A stretch of 64,000 nucleotides of DNA, from NCBI GenBank assembly GCA_036245525.1, contig BTPG01000001.1, forward strand, positions 219,417,320-219,481,319, written 5' to 3'. The position numbers and the translations under genes were made by a program. The stretch is from Semisulcospira habei (Eukaryota; Mollusca; Gastropoda; Semisulcospiridae). Under the pieces are notes generated by a model, which was not told the origin of the DNA, ran no database searches, and was given only the letters and a program-made list of their open reading frames with translations. Shown piece by piece: positions 52,187-62,123 of the stretch. The stretch's first letter is position 1. Every line of letters starts with the position of its first letter.

Positions 52187-52391
52187 AGCAAGACTGGCTG
52201 GTCTCGTGACCGGATCCGGTAGGGCAGGAACGGGAGACAACTCTCGGCCCCTCTGGGGGGTGGGTGGGGGGGGGGGGGTCCCCGAGTGCCTCCCGGGTTG
52301 TGTGGGCACACAATGGGTGAGTAGGCTAAAATTGAGCTAGTAGTAAACATTTCCACAAAGTCATGTCATCGGTAATGTTTTTGAGGAAACA
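52187..52391 (-). repeat. Right ITR of DIRS-A
   Basis: CGAGCGAAGTAGCAAGACTG to GGTAATGTTTTTGAGGAAAC. It contains a G run (52256-52278) where the left ITR has its C run. Confidence 0.9.
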
Positions 52392-53030
52392 ACACAAAAT
52401 ACAAATATTACAATACAAATTTTAAAATTAACAGCACAAAGCACAAACCACCATCGCAACAAAGACTGGCACAGGATCATCATGATGTTATTGTGAAATA
52501 GAAAAGAGACTGGAATTTGGTAAGACAGAGTAGTGCGACTGGAAAATTATGTGTTTTAAGCTGACTTTTGAAAGAAATTACTGTCGGGGCATCACGAATG
52601 TGCCTCGGAAGCGAATTCCAAATGACTGGGGCCTGAAAACAAAAGAACCTTTGACCAAAGGACTTTGTATTTATTTTTGGTACTTTCAAAAGTTTTTCAC
52701 TGCTAGAAAGTAAGGTGCGGGAGGCTTGATAAGTAGTTAACATACTGGAAAGGTAGGGAGGCAGTGTACCATCGAAATGACGGAAGGCCTCAATCCTAGC
52801 TTTGATGGGAAGTCGGTGGAGTTGGTACAACAAGGATGACACATGATCTTTTTTTTTGATTTCTGGAAAATGACGCGAGCTGCACTGTTTAATATTCTCT
52901 GAAGTCGAGCCAGTTCTTCAGATGGCAGGCCAGCAAACAAACAATTACAATAAATGCGGCTCAAAATCAGTGAAGACACAAGCTGAGTGGTGGCAGACCG
53001 AGTCAGGAAAGATCTTACAGAGCTGATTTA
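52392..53030 (-). pseudogene. L2/CR1-like LINE, ORF2 C-terminus
   Basis: On the minus strand, LSRIYCNCLFAGLPSEELAR and LQRILNSAARVIF are followed, after a frame change, by LLYQLHRLPIKARIEAFRHF, LPPYLSSMLTTYQ and APVIWNSLPRHIRDAP. This is the standard C-terminal ending of CR1/L2-type LINE proteins. The 5' part is missing. The 3' tail lies beyond DIRS-A at 45966-46089. Confidence 0.85.
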
Positions 53031-53116
53031 TATCAATGGGATTGACAATTAACTGGGGGAACAGAACACCCATATCGCAAAATGCACATCTGCAAGAGTC
53101 GTAGACTTTCACACGC

Positions 53117-53212
53117 TCGTGAGATTCGATGTCTCCTGTTGACTTCGTTTACCTCGGTTGTTTGGTCGAGATTCGATGTCTCCTGTTGACTTCGTTTACC
53201 TCGGTTGTTTGT
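53117..53212. repeat. Short tandem duplication (2 x 48 bp)
   Basis: GAGATTCGATGTCTCCTGTT and GACTTCGTTTACCTCGGTTG occur twice in a row, starting at about 53120 and 53168. Confidence 0.9.
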
Positions 53213-53309
53213 ACTCTTATGTAGAATGCATCCCATGCTCACTTTCTCACCAAGATTTCCCGATTTTGCAACAAAAGCTCTAGTTCCAAGTCAATGGCCA
53301 TACAACTGG

Positions 53310-53815
53310 TTAACTCTTCGACGCACGGTGGCCTACCCCCTAAGCACACGCAGTCAAGCTTTTTTGACTTCTAATAAGGGCACGCAGGCAAGAAAACATG
53401 CCTCATATTTCTCATACTATTTCTTGTATTTTTCACACGTGAGCAGTGTCAGAGTGGGGAGATGTTTATCTGGGGGTAATTGGTTAGACAGACACGTCCT
53501 TGGCAGCTTCTGGTGGCGATAAGTGATACTTGGGGAATGCAAAACTAAATGTTTCTTGTATTTAGTATGCTAAATGTCCCCTATGTAGCTCTGTGCCTTT
53601 CATGCTTTTTCTGAGGAGGGTGAATGGAACCAGTTCAGCTTTAGTAGAAGAAGTACATTATAGATGGACGGGGTCCAGAAAGCAGTATTGGGAAATGGAA
53701 TTTTGAGTGTTTTAGCTCACGCCTGCTCCACAGATTTTGCCGTGCGTTTAGGGGGTGCACTGCTGTGCGTTTCATAGAGGCAAGTTTTGTCAGCCTACTT
53801 GCGTCGAAGAGTTAA
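53310..53815. mobile_element. TTAA-bounded MITE (506 bp)
   Basis: TTAACTCTTCGACGCA at 53310 and its complement TGCGTCGAAGAGTTAA ending at 53815. Subterminal inverted similarity continues with GTGGCCTACCCCCTAA against TTAGGGGGTGCAC. No open frame. TTAA targets and short TIRs suit piggyBac-type mobilisation (inference). Confidence 0.7.
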
Positions 53816-54299
53816 ATAAGATGCAGATTAAAGCAGGTGTTGAAATTGGTGCCGAAGATTTGTGTCCGTAAATGATACACTGGTATTTCACAGTTGCAAA
53901 TATCGTAAACATGCCAATGCTTCCACCTACAAGCAAGCACCTTTCCCCTGTCTCTTTCCATTGGTGTGCACCGTGGAGACCGATTGTTGAGCTTGAAACT
54001 GACGTGCAGTTATAATTATGATTTGGAGCGGTGTTTTCATCCGGTGTAATGTGGCGACAAAAGGAAGCTGGACCGACTTTGAAGTGCAAATGTTTACATG
54101 TTCAACATTTTACAAGGGCAATGTATGTGCATTATTCTTTCCACATCTTTTGTCTTAACAATTTTACACACACAAAAGCCATGAACTTGCACTGTAGGGG
54201 AGATACACTAGCATACACGTTAGCTTAGTAGTGCTACATTAGTGCAGATTTAAATTTCTGGGTCCATTTCTATTATACCTGCTGTGAACAGTAACCTGC
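53816..54299. other. No gene seen
   Basis: AT-rich sequence without recognisable coding sequence or repeat ends. Confidence 0.5.
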
Positions 54300-54357
54300 T
54301 GTTTATGGCCACTTTTCTTGGCAACAGGGGTGACCGGTCATAGGAGGTTCTACTGTA
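54300..54357 (-). mobile_element. pogo/Tigger-like terminal fragment
   Basis: On the minus strand it reads TACAGTAGAACCTCCTATGA, then CCGGTCACCCCTGTTGCC and AAGAAAAGTGGCC. It is a relative of 34189-34249. Confidence 0.45.
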
Positions 54358-54409
54358 CCAAGTATTGGTAGGTGTCCATACATAAGCCCTGACATGCTAC
54401 AACAGGATG

Positions 54410-54510
54410 CGAATCAACCATGACAATTCAAGGGTGGTGCCAGAATAGCTTGGTGCCTGCATGCACCAAGCTATTCTGACACTCCCCTTGAACTATCAAG
54501 GTCAATGTTT
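54410..54510. mobile_element. Hairpin MITE copy 7
   Basis: CAAGGGTGGTGCCAGAATAG and CTTGGTGCCTGCATG pair with CATGCACCAAG and CTATTCTGACACTCCCCTTG, with ATCAACCATGACAATT and AACTATCAAGGTCAAT outside. Confidence 0.8.
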
Positions 54511-54539
54511 CCATGTCTGACATTTAGCTCAAAGGATAT

Positions 54540-55386
54540 CTAAACAAGAATGGCAAAACCCTTAAGGTTCATGTGCATGACCAATCAACATAATCTGTGA
54601 CCTTGACCTTGCTGACAGGTAACTGAAATAAGCAAGTGTTAAAACAAAAAAAATGGGTTGGCTTCTGTATCCAAGAAATTCAAAATGTATGCACTTTTCA
54701 CACTTTCGTCAACCTCCTGTGACCCTTGACCTTTGTGAGTAGTGAACAAAATTAGTATTCATTAAAGGTTTTATCATTAGCTACTTTTCTGCCAAATTTG
54801 GTTAAAAAGTTCAGGAAAAATGTTGACAACTAAATTTTACCCCGAAATGGCATTTTTCACATCATTTGCCGGTGTCTTGTGACCCTTGACCTTTCTGAGG
54901 GGTCATCCAAATTAGCATGTATAGGAAGGTTTTTACCATCATGTGTCTCTGTACCAGGCTTGGTGTGGACGTTGTAAAGAGAATTTAAGAAGAAAAATAG
55001 TCATTTTTGTGACTTATTTCCCGATCGCTTGTGACCCTTGACCTTTCTGAGGGGTTAGTTGTGAACAGTATTTGAGAAAAAATTCTTCCGTCAATGTATG
55101 GCTATTTTGGACCTATTTCCTGACCAGTTGTGACCCTTGGCCTTTTAGAGGGGGTCAACCAAATTAGTACTATTTCTGACATTTCCTGATACTGTGACCT
55201 TGACCTTTGAGGTCACTGAAATATGGTATGTTTAGAAAGGTCTTGCCACAAAGTATCCACGAGCCAAGTTTGAAGACTGTGGCTTAAACAGTCTCCGAGA
55301 ACATGCCTATGTTAAAGTTTACCACCGACATCAGACAACCACTGGGCCAGAAATTAATCACTTTTGCTTTCCACGTGAGCCAATAA
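54540..55386 (-). mobile_element. R7: tandem-repeat element copy downstream of CDC42
   Basis: On the + strand it starts AACAAGAATGGCAAAACCCT (right end) and ends CACTTTTGCTTTCCACGTGAGCC (left end), with diverged ~165-bp units (TGTGACCCTTGACCTTTCTG at 54878 and 55029) between. Confidence 0.72.
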
Positions 55387-55550
55387 ATTGATAACTTCAT
55401 CCTCTGTAATGAGTTAATGAGTTACTGACTGGTAAGACGTTTAATAACGCTGAACAAATCTGTCTGCAACAAACCAAAACAATATCACCTGACCCTACTA
55501 ACTCATTCAGCCAGCCAGCCGTAATTCTGGAGGTGTCATCTAATGACTAT

Positions 55551-55680
55551 GCACCAGTTGCAGGAGATGGATCGACCATGATAATTCAAGTGCCAGATTA
55601 GCTTGGCGCATGAAGGCGCCAAGCTAATCTGGCACTACCCTTGAATTATCATGGTCAACCCATCTCCTGCTGTGGTGCGT
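55551..55680. mobile_element. Hairpin MITE copy 8
   Basis: CACCAGTTGCAGGAGATGGA, GACCATGATAATTCAAG, TGCCAGATTAGCTTGGCGC, then GGCGCCAAGCTAATCTGGCA, CTTGAATTATCATGGTC and CATCTCCTGCTGTGGTG: an almost perfect inverted repeat over ~60 bp per arm. Confidence 0.85.
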
Positions 55681-56095
55681 CAGAGGTGAATGGGTTAAGA
55701 CAGCACACGGCAGGCTTTAATTTTCTCAACGGTACAGATTGATAGAGAATGCACGAAGCCCTGGTTACATCTATCTGATTTCAGTCTCTCCTGAAGTTGG
55801 CTGCAAGAGGATTAGACATTTTTCTCATGAATAAAGAGTGAAATCCAGACACAAAAGGTGATTGCCACGCATGCAAAATGCAAAGATATGACCGACAAGG
55901 AAAGAAACGCACCTTGGATGAGGACAAACGCAAAACACTTGACGGTTTCTCGCTTGTCCCTCCAAAGTGTTTCTTGGTTCTTTTCTAAACTTGATTCTTG
56001 AGGAGTGGAACACCAATACATTGTTTATGGTTAAGTGAACTTTTTATTCTTTCAGCCAATGTACATTTAATTCTAGTGAGTAGATCAGGGGCGGA

Positions 56096-56452
56096 TCTTT
56101 GGGGGGTTCCAGATTTCCCCCCCCCCCCCCCCCCGCCCCCCCAGGCCAAAAATTCTTTAAGATGCTATACCAAAGTCCCTTTTGGGGGGAGGTTGGAACC
56201 CCATGGGTGCTTCTGTGCCGGTTGTGTGCTGGAATTCGGTTTTGAAAACCTTACCTCAATACCTGCCATAAGAAATTACATGCTCCTCTGGACCTTTCAG
56301 GTTTTTGCAATTTCAACAGAAGCACCCATGGGACGCATGCAAAATTCTGATTTTTTGGCAACTGGGAAGCAAGGTCTGGTGTCACAAGATCTTTTGTGTC
56401 AGGTTGAAGGTCTCATACAAAAGTTCCCTTGAGGTAACTGATCTGCCCCTAG
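56096..56452. mobile_element. hAT-like MITE (357 bp)
   Basis: CAGGGGCGGATCTTTGG at 56096 and GATCTGCCCCTAG ending at 56452 are imperfect terminal inverted repeats of the CAGGGGCGGATC type common in hAT elements. A C run (56118-56141) lies near the left end, and GCACCCATGGG occurs inside as inverted text. No 8-bp duplication is evident. Confidence 0.55.
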
Positions 56453-56638
56453 GAATCATGAATATTACATACATTCAATGTTAGTGTTATGTGCACTAGT
56501 GAGATAAGATACATGTGCATGGCAATGGACGTACAGGAACTTGATGCCACAAACTTTTGCTTAAAAAACAACAGGAGTACATGTAAAGTTTACATGTAAA
56601 GTGTTGGCAGCTTGAATGAACATGCTAAAAAAGCTACA

Positions 56639-56708
56639 TTTACCCCCTTGTGAATGTAGCCACCAGTACTGTTTACAGTTACGGTGGCTACATGCACAAA
56701 GGGGTTAA
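56639..56708. mobile_element. TTAA-type palindromic MITE, relative of 37362-37456
   Basis: TACCCCCTTGTGAATGTAGC and GTGGCTACATGCACAAAGGGGTTAA are inverted arms around ACTGTTTACAGT. Confidence 0.6.
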
Positions 56709-57534
56709 TGGACCTCAAGGCACACACACTGTGGTGCCAAAACATCAAGCAAACTGCAAACATACTATCAAATTATAGGTATCCAACATTGACAAATGCA
56801 TACCAATGACAGAGTGTGCCTATCAATCTTGAATGTAAATGTCAAACACATTAATATGTGGACCAGGAAAACATTCATGTATCATATCATATGTAATGGC
56901 TGCACTGGATATGACTTTCTGTGGATGAAGATGAAGTTTTCTGTGCAAAAAAAGTTACTCACAATTCATAATAAACTCTTAATGCAGCTGAATATTTAAT
57001 TTCAGTGGTCCAACTCGCCCCAACCTGCTCAGCCCATGCTTATTTACAAAACATATAAAACATATCCCGTCATAGTGAGCAACCTTTTCTGACAGTTTTG
57101 CCACCATGTATTATGTATTTTGTTTATTATCTGAAAAATGTAAATGACATTTTGAGAAACATCAGAAAAACAAAAGCATGCAAAAACAAAGGCAGTACTA
57201 GTAGTCCTTTTGGCTGCACATAGCACTTTTTGTCAAAGTGACTCCTGCAGGAATCAACTCGAAAAAAAATTAATTTTTCTCTAAAATGTATTTTTTCGAA
57301 AAATACTTACTGATGACATTACTAACTGAATGGAAGCTTCGCTTAGCATGTCAATTTTAGCCAAAAAAAACTTGCTGTGATGTCCTCTAAGGGAGGCAAT
57401 CACTGGTGTGCCATTACCAGGGCACTCACGAGTGGCCTCCCGTACTACCGTATCCGGTGGCGCACTCACCCTTACTCGCCAGTATCTGAGCCTTAGCTCT
57501 AAGCGGCAAGCAGGGTAGGAGGAAGGGACGTCTG

Positions 57535-57620
57535 AGTAACGTCATTGGTATTTTGCGAAAAAAAAACATTTTAGAGAAAAATTTATTTATTTTCTCAAAA
57601 TCATTACCGATGACATTACC
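57535..57620. repeat. ICR of DIRS-C
   Basis: GTAACGTCATTGGTATTTTG, CATTTTAGAGAAAAATTTATT, then TATTTTCTCAAAATCATTACC and GATGACATTAC. The halves complement the left (57268-57325) and right (61776-61811) termini. Confidence 0.87.
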
Positions 57621-57720
57621 AACTGGAATTGCGAATAGGAGGCGGGTGCCGCCCGCTTAGAACACCCCCCATTGCCGGAGCTGAGCATGCAGTATCGAGG
57701 CCCACTCCCGACAATCTTAG

Positions 57721-58690
57721 CTAGGCGAACCTAAGGCGCCGGGAGGGAGTGCTGCGCCGGCGAGATGACCTCTGCCAGGCCCAGGTTGATGCACTGGCCA
57801 GATAGATCTCGTAGGTAGAGGAGGAGGAGAGTAGACTCGATCCGCCAACCCATGGTTGCCACAGTATCCCTCTCTGCTCTCTGCCACTGTTCAGACTTCC
57901 TGCCTGAAGGTCTGGATGCACATGGTTAGGCTTGCTCCGGCCAAGCTCTTGTGTGGAGACCGAATCACCCATCGTAGCCAGCAGGAGATTATATGTACCA
58001 AAACGTCTCGTCTGCCCGGATCCAAGGGCAGGAACGGCGCGAGCATCCTAGTCATAGTGGCTTAGAACTGTGCAGGCACACTAAAGGGCCCTGAAGGTCC
58101 TGTGGCTGGAGTCCCGTGCCTGATCCGTTGCCCTGAGAGTCAGAAGATGACGACTTGTGAGGCTGTCGCCGGAAAGCGGTTCCTTGCCAAGAAGGCAGTG
58201 TCCGTAAGCAGCTGTGAAGCTCCATAGGTCCTCCATTGGCGACATGAGGGACGTACCGAAGGCATGTAACTCACTGACAGGAGCTGTGGCAAGTGCAACC
58301 AGAAGCAGGTCTCCTGGTAATGTCTTCCAAACACTAAAGAAAGAAGCTCGAACCTCTCGCGTAGAGCCCGGTGAGCATCCACGGGAAGTCCCCAAGCGGG
58401 ACCAACTAAATGAGGCCTGCAGCTCAACGGGACATCTGATCTGCCAAGTCGTAGCATGCTCCCAGGTGTGACCGTCCCAGGCTTCAGTAGTCTGCCCCCA
58501 TCGCCAGGTAAACACGGGAGGGGATGGCGCTAAGTTCTGGCAGAAGAACCGTCCCACAAAGAACGTGGCCAACTGGAGTTGGTAAGGTCCGTGGGGAAAA
58601 ACCGCTCCATGGCGCACCGAGCCTGGATAATGCCCACTTACCTTCGTAGACATAAGGAAAGGAGCTCCTCCTGTCTGCAGGGCTTGCTTC
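57721..58690 (-). pseudogene. DIRS-C tyrosine recombinase, degraded
   Basis: PADRRSSFPYVYEGKW (58640-58690) matches the N-terminal arm. LLVALATAPVSELHAFGTS (near 58260-58310) matches the region of the first catalytic Arg, but the residue is Pro, so the enzyme is inactive. Downstream text to 57721 is frame-broken. Confidence 0.75.
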
Positions 58691-58699
58691 CACCATAGC

Positions 58700-59660
58700 C
58701 CCCGCAAGGCCTCTAGCAGAGAGGGATTGCCAGACAACCACGCGTATGACCTCAGAACCTCTGGGCATGGGTGGAACAGCCATTGCCTTGGCTGCTTGAA
58801 CACCGTACTCGTCGCGGTCAGAACCTGCGAAGGGTCCGTCGCAAGAACAAGAAGTGCGGTCCAACTCTTGGACCAGCTGAATGGCGCCAGATGTCTCAGA
58901 ACCGTAGGAGACGCACAGGGGAAGCCTGTAGTTCGATCCTTGATGAATGGACAGACCAACGGCGATTCTCCATGGCAAGCAGGGTAGCTGTAAGATATCT
59001 GGCTGTAGCGACCACTCCAAGTGCAACCTGGCCTCGAAGAGCCCTAGCACATCCCTTGTGTACGTCGATCTTCCCAAGAAACCAGCCACATCTCCAACCA
59101 GCTGAAGTGTCTGCCTTGGGAAAGATGATTTGCTGCCATGCTAGCAGGCCTAACAGTCAACCTGAATGTAAGGCTCTGAGTGACGCTCCTACTCTGTACT
59201 GATCCCGTCCTACTGGAAGTCCACCTCGAACAGGACGGCCAAAAATTCCATACCTCGCTGGAACCCGCGTGAAGGAACCACGTAGGACCTGCCTCCGTAG
59301 ACTAAGAAGCCTAGGCGACGAAGAAACGCCCGCAGGAACCTCTGCCGGCCGCCAAGTGCTCGCCAACTGGTTCCGTAACAGTCGGTCATCCAGCTGTAAA
59401 TAAGTCCTGGAGAGGCACCGCTGCCCTCAGCGCTCTGTCTCCATCCTGCCGCGACGCCGAAAGAACTTGTTCAGGGCCGAAAGGTCGAAGATCAGCTGCC
59501 ATTCCCGCTGGCTTGGGTACGAGCAAGAGTCGACTGTACTGCCGTGGAGTCGGAACGCAGAACCACCTCTATGGTCTACTACTGTAAGGTCCTGCAACAC
59601 TGTTGCCATGTCCAATCTCCCGGTACTCGCGTCCCCAGGATGCATGCTTCCACAGCGTCG
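58700..59660 (-). pseudogene. DIRS-C pol remnant: RT with internal deletion, RNase H linker
   Basis: WQLIFDLSALNKFF and GRMETER (59430-59520) are the RT fingers. The next recognisable motif is LDDRLLRNQL (59360-59390), the YLDD box region, so the segment with the first catalytic Asp is deleted. LHLEWSLQPDILQLPCLPW (59000-59050) is the part after RNase H. Confidence 0.7.
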
Positions 59661-59699
59661 TCTGTAAACAGCTGTCGCCTCGTGAAGCTGTGAAGTGAT

Positions 59700-61410
59700 C
59701 TCCCTCTGCGTGGAGACCTCCAGACGCTAGACTAACAACTGTGTTGCCACATCCAAGAACCCCGTTCACACCAGCGAGAAGCAGAAACAGGAAGACTCTT
59801 GCTTATCCTCGTCGGTGACCACTGGCTGCGCCCTGCCTGCACCAATGCGTTCTCGTCCACTGGCGGGCGGGTACCTGTATAACAAAGCCGGTGGAGGTGA
59901 ATCCATCCTCTCTGGTCAAGAGTGCCTGAGAAAAACACCAGCTCTCCAAGCTGTCTCCACGCAGTAGTGCGAAACGCCTCCGCTATGTCCTGAAAACCTG
60001 TCAGTTGAGGAGGAGACTTGTAGCGCTTGGCTGCCGCGGAGTGAAGACCAACGCCATGGCCCTAATTACCAAAGCGACGACAGGGGGCAGCGCTCCGGCG
60101 GGAGAAAGATGTCTCATCCAACCAGGTGCGTAAGTCTGAACTGCATCCACGAACACGATGGAGAGTGATGCCGGCCCACGCAGTGAAGTCGGTCAGACAA
60201 CGTCCTCTCCCAGTGCTGACACCTAGTCCTATGAAGGTAGACTGCATACCTCCTCGTCTCCGTCCATCAGCTGTCATCTGACTAGTTCCGGCGCTGACGT
60301 TGAAACTGCGCCTCCACGGAAGAGTGGTTCCTGCCAATCCAGCCCAAAGATCTGCTGCGGTCTGCAGGCATGGCCTGCGTCAGTGTCCCTGGACGGCTGC
60401 TACGTCCAACGCTGTCAACCGCGCGACGCCGAAGCCGACCTTGAACTGCGTCTCCGCTGAAGAGTGGTCCCTGTCAATCCAGCCCGAAGATCCGCTGCGG
60501 TCCGGTGGCACGGCCTGTGTTGGTGTCCCTAGAAGGCGGCTCCGTCCAACAGCTGTCATCTGAGAGACCCTGAAGCTGACATCGAACTGCGTCTCCGCGG
60601 AAGAGTGGTCCCTGCCAATCCAGCCCGAAGATCTGCTGCGGTCTGCCGGCCCTGCCTGAGACCCAATCAGTGCGGGGAACCGAGCTCACAACGCCTGTTT
60701 GCCACTATGTGGCGGACCAGGGACAGGCAGAATCCTAGAGCAAGAAGCTCTGAGCTCAATGGTGCTATGCGAGATGCTTTGCTGTCCGCCAGCCAGGCGT
60801 GAATCTCGTCCGCTGCCTGTCTTTATTAACCTCCAACGCCTGCTGGGGAACATGGCAGCAGTCCCCTCTTTGCGCCGACAAGCAGACGATATCCGAATTT
60901 TCATTCCTCTGCTTCATCTCTATGGCTGCGGTCAACAACAGCTGACGTACAGGTCTCTCTCTGCAGTAGAACCCATAGCTGCGACCAAGTTCCTCCTTCC
61001 AGGCCGCGCAACGAATGCAAGGTCGACTGGAGGGACAGCCCGAGTAGTGAGGGCAGACATCGTGTACACCATTAGGCCATAGGGGAACGCCACAATCGGT
61101 GCCGGTCCTCACCTGAGCACTAACATAGGACAGACAAAAGACCATACGAGCGCTCGAAGCCTCCTTGGAGGGTCCGAATTCCCGGTCAGCCTTGTACATA
61201 CAAGCAAGGGCCAAAGATGCGACCTGGTAAAAAACATCATGTACATCATTAGGCCATAGGGGAACGCCACAATCGGTGCCGGTCCTCACCTGAGCACTGT
61301 ACCATAGGACAGACAAAAGGCCATACGAGCGCTCGAAGCCTCCTCGGAGGGTCCGAATTCCCGGTCAGCCTTGTACATACAAGCAAGGGCCAAAGATGCG
61401 ACCCGGTAAA
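59700..61410 (-). pseudogene. DIRS-C gag remnant with internal repeats
   Basis: Near 60980-61080 a frame reads VCPHYSGCPSSRPCIRC and YGFYCRERPVRQLL, matching the gag Cys array and the WSFYRRERP motif. Two repeat sets lie in gag: three 141-bp units (60310-60690) and a 177-bp duplication (61064-61420). Both unit lengths are multiples of three. Confidence 0.65.
60310..60690. repeat. Three 141-bp tandem units in DIRS-C gag
   Basis: GAAGAGTGGT starts at 60318, 60459 and 60600. Each is followed by CAATCCAGCCC, AAGATC(T/C)GCTGCGGTC and a GGCCTG segment. Confidence 0.88.
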
Positions 61411-61420
61411 AAACATAACG
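61064..61420. repeat. 177-bp tandem duplication in the DIRS-C gag start
   Basis: AGGCCATAGGGGAACGCCAC at 61074 and 61251. The copies are nearly identical, including GCTCGAAGCCTCCT and CCCGGTCAGCCTTGTACATA. Confidence 0.9.
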
Positions 61421-61594
61421 CCCGCTGAACCTTGACAAGTCCTAAGTGCGTAATCCCCAAGACCCAACACAAAACCCTTGCACCAAACCACACACACAGA
61501 GAAATCCTTCCTTTCCTCCTCTTTTTTTTTTTTTCCACAGCAAGTCCTCGTGAGCAGAGTTCACAACTACCGTCGGAGCACAAGTGCACACGGC

Positions 61595-61811
61595 CGGTCT
61601 AACTCAGCTAAGCGAAGATACTGGCGAGTAAGGGTGAGTGCGCCACCGGATACAGTAGTACGGGAGGCCACTCGTGAGTGCCCTGGTAATGGCACACCAG
61701 TGATTGCCTCCCTTAGAGGACCTCGCAGTAAGTTTTTTTTGGCTAAAATTGATATGCTAAGCGAAGCTTCCATTCAGTTAGTAATGTCATCGGTAATGAT
61801 TTTGAGAAAAT
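61595..61811 (-). repeat. Right ITR of DIRS-C
   Basis: AACTCAGCTAAGCGAAGATACTG to GGTAATGATTTTGAGAAAAT. It matches 57268-57490 inverted. Confidence 0.85.
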
Positions 61812-62086
61812 AAAAAGTGATATGGACAGCCAAAGAGTTAAACGACTGTCATATATGAAGGTGGACTCAAACTGTCAGTAAGGTCCGGACCAGAAGTCTT
61901 AGCCTAATGTGGCAGTAGGTTAATGGCGTTCCTCCGTTTGCCGCAGCATCCCGTGGGACTGCACCGGCACTGACCAGCTGAACTAGCAATAACAGACAGC
62001 TAGTGGGAGTGGTTACGTCCCACCCCCTCCTGGCCACCACCCCTACCCACTTCTCAGGTCAAGGCCGTCTGGTATTATGCGTACCG

Positions 62087-62123
<37 letters not shown>

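Larger units (their letters stand above)
46090..52391 (-). mobile_element. DIRS-A: best preserved DIRS retrotransposon, minus strand
   Basis: A 6.3-kb copy with every expected part. On the minus strand it reads right ITR (52187-52391), leader, gag (49540-51581), pol RT/RNase H/methyltransferase-like stretch (47478-49820), recombinase (46562-47560), ICR (46362-46460) and left ITR (46090-46326). Long frames remain open, but a TGA precedes the recombinase core, a frameshift falls within it, and a ~24-base G run breaks gag. No target duplication is seen, as expected for recombinase-mediated insertion. The host sequence is an L2/CR1-like LINE. Confidence 0.93.
55681..57267. other. Region between MITE 8 and DIRS-C: small DNA-transposon relics, no gene
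   Basis: A hAT-like element (56096-56452) and a TTAA-type MITE (56639-56708). Otherwise AT-rich with no supported coding sequence. Confidence 0.6.
57268..61811 (-). mobile_element. DIRS-C: decayed DIRS element, minus strand
   Basis: ITRs lie at 57268-57490 and 61595-61811, with the ICR at 57535-57620. The termini carry TACCGATGACATTAC and a variant inner ITR (CTAACTGAATGGAAGC). At 4.5 kb it is shorter than DIRS-A: RT has lost its centre and much of gag is changed, though the order gag, RT, RNase H/linker, recombinase is kept on the minus strand. All coding parts are broken. Confidence 0.87.

Noticed and set aside
58081..58959. A separate 292-residue gene on the minus strand
   Set aside because: It contains recombinase and linker text of DIRS-C in mixed frames, so it is a chance-open part of the element.
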